Shown in pieces: positions 62,806-64,000 of a stretch of DNA of 64,000 bases. Within the stretch, counting starts at the first letter, position 1; each line of letters opens with the position of its first letter. The notes beneath the pieces were generated by a model, which ran no database searches, was not told where the DNA came from, and saw only the letters and a program-made list of their open reading frames with translations. A program made the translations under genes and the position numbers. The stretch comes from Rheum nobile. Taxonomy: Eukaryota; Streptophyta; Magnoliopsida; Caryophyllales; Polygonaceae. Where the stretch lies: the NCBI GenBank assembly GCA_027886185.1, contig WOAB01000142.1, forward strand, positions 3,534,001-3,598,000, given 5' to 3'.

Positions 62806-62812
62806 TATATAA
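62806..62812 (+). promoter_or_regulatory. Putative TATA box of the receptor kinase gene
   Basis: TATATAA lies about 70 bases before a CT-rich stretch (62876-62912) that is typical of plant leader starts. The spacing to ATG 63422 is about 610 bases, so a long leader, perhaps with an intron (GGAATAG|GTAACTTC near 63068), is implied. Confidence 0.45.
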
Positions 62813-62879
62813 CACGTCTTTTTGGGGATATCACAAATTTTAAACACTCTAAAAACTTCCTTCATCAGATCCGTCTCCA

Positions 62880-63421
62880 TCCCTCCTCTTCCTCTTCCTT
62901 CTCCTTCTTGCCTGTGATGTCACAGGTCTAAAACCCAACACAATCCTCTTCTTCAGATCACTCCACAGAAAAAATAAATAAAATTGCTTCTTTTTTCTTC
63001 TTCCAATCTAACCCAACCGAGAAGCAAGGGCACCAAGTGAAAGCTACAATTAATGGCGGAATAGGTAACTTCTCTGCTGTCTAGTCCTCTTCGATCGTCT
63101 TCAATTAAGTTGGGTACACATTTGTTGATCTCTATCCGTTTCCTATTCACACTTGTCCACTTGGGTTGTTCTTGGATTTTAGTTCCAGACTGCCAGAACC
63201 GCTTATCAGTGTTCATCTTCATCCGGGTCGGGTCAAATTCCCGGTTTCTGATTCCGGGTACTTTCGTTATGTGGCTCTAAAGTCCTCTTTGCTTTGTGGG
63301 TTCACGTGTTGGGTTAAATTTTGACTGCCCTTTGTTTCATACCCCTCAAATTGCACAGTCTCCGGATTCCCCTTTTGTTGTTCTGAATTCTGCACAAGCT
63401 TTTCTCAGTTGTGGAATTCTC
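62880..63421 (+). promoter_or_regulatory. Probable 5' leader of the receptor kinase gene
   Basis: It opens with CCTCTTCCTCTTCCTTCTCC-like pyrimidine-rich sequence. Start and splice points cannot be fixed from sequence alone. A possible 3' splice site before the ATG is the AG at 63411. Confidence 0.4.
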
Positions 63422-64000
63422 ATGGGGAATTTGGGTTTTAGCCCTTTCATGGGTTCAATTCTTGTGTTTGTTCTTCTCCTGTTTCAACCCTGCAAGGCCA
63501 GCATTCAAATGGTAAGCACTATGCCTAGTGGCTTTGAAGGGGCTGAGATGACTTATGTTGACAACAATGGGCTATTTCTCAACTCAAATAGCTCCAATTT
63601 TGAATTCGGATTCCAACCCACCAGCAAGGATGTAACCTTGTTCTTGTTAGTCATCATCCATATGGACAGCAACAGGCAGATTTGGACTGCTAACAGAGGA
63701 TACCCAGTTCGGAATTCTGATAAATTTGTCTTTGACAGCCATGGAAATGTGTCTTTACAAAATGGTGGGAAGGTCATTTGGTCTCCTGATACCGGTGGGA
63801 AGGCGGTTTCCTCCATTGGGTTGCTTGATTCAGGCAATTTGGTTATGCTTGGTGTTGATAACAGCACAGTTTGGGAGAGTTTCAGGCATCCGACCGACAC
63901 CCTTTTGTCGAACCAAGTGTTTAGTGAAGGCATGAGCCTCTCAAGCACCCCGGATTCCAGTAACTTGAGCTACTCATTGCAGTTGAAAGGTGGTGATTTG
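63422..64000 (+). CDS. G-type lectin S-receptor-like Ser/Thr kinase, SD2-5-like (5' part, cut by window)
   Basis: ATG 63422 opens 193 codons, all open to the window end. The first about 28 residues are a signal peptide (MGNLGFSPFMGSILVFVLLL, cleavage likely after CKA). The B-type (bulb) lectin domain follows with QIWTANRGYPVRNSDKFVF, LLDSGNLVML and WESFRHPTDTLLSNQ. These match the N-terminus of the SD2-5 subgroup, where the rest encodes a transmembrane segment and a cytoplasmic kinase, about 800 residues in all. SD2-5-like kinases are plasma-membrane receptors; their ligands are mostly unknown. No lesion is visible, and it is the only feature I read as a host gene. Symbol not given because orthology cannot be shown here. 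Confidence 0.9.
   Translation, partial: MGNLGFSPFMGSILVFVLLLFQPCKASIQMVSTMPSGFEGAEMTYVDNNGLFLNSNSSNFEFGFQPTSKDVTLFLLVIIHMDSNRQIWTANRGYPVRNSDKFVFDSHGNVSLQNGGKVIWSPDTGGKAVSSIGLLDSGNLVMLGVDNSTVWESFRHPTDTLLSNQVFSEGMSLSSTPDSSNLSYSLQLKGGDL

Overview
This is nuclear DNA of a flowering plant, probably a eudicot. The evidence is AT-rich sequence with spliced GT-AG genes, plant-type LTR retrotransposons, a Mutator-like element with a FAR1-type DNA-binding domain, a plant RepHel Helitron and a G-type lectin receptor kinase. I cannot name the species. Almost the whole window is transposable elements inserted into one another. The only gene I read as a host gene is the receptor kinase entering at the right edge (63422-64000, + strand, cut by the window end). 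All identity figures are counts by eye.

1-23526: two tandem-repeat arrays (1-289 and 282-985) lie beside a broken MULE DNA transposon on the - strand. Its gene runs from 23526 down to about 1150: acidic N-terminus, FAR1-like zinc domain, MULE transposase, then an OTU-like domain. It was split twice. A solo LTR (1977-3730, TSD GTTGG) sits in its last exon. A 17.4 kb LTR retrotransposon (5264-22664, TSD ACTTA) sits in its second exon. That retrotransposon has 2.4 kb LTRs and no usable genes (LARD-like). It carries a Tat-type Ty3/gypsy element (7947-18850, TSD CTATC), which in turn carries a solo LTR of another family (11635-12977, TSD GTATG). This makes a four-level nest, and every retroelement boundary is marked by a 5-bp target duplication.

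23527-51974: after a probable small retroposon (23747-24863) comes a PIF/Harbinger-like non-coding element (24893-51974, TSD TAA). A 25.7 kb Helitron (26115-51802, A|T target, 3' hairpin and CTAG) is inserted in it. The Helitron carries, all on the + strand, a nine-exon RPA70-like gene that reads as intact (28379-32017), a two-exon gene of unknown family (32986-36018) and a large RepHel gene (about 41272-51441) with five disabling lesions. Two more solo LTRs of the 1977-3730 family interrupt the unknown gene and the RepHel gene. A near-perfect foldback lies in an RPA intron. A long low-complexity tract with three (GA)n blocks separates the genes.

51975-64000: AT-rich intergenic DNA holds a non-autonomous element with 9-bp TSD (54120-55223), a hAT-like MITE (55834-56132) and a Ty1/copia element with 181-bp LTRs (57109-61922, TSD ATTTT) whose polyprotein is broken. 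The window ends in the promoter, leader and first 193 codons of an SD2-5-like receptor kinase.

Functionally, the nested elements supply each other with insertion sites. The only genes whose reading frames look undamaged are the Helitron RPA-like gene, perhaps the antisense gene of the Tat element, and the receptor kinase fragment.
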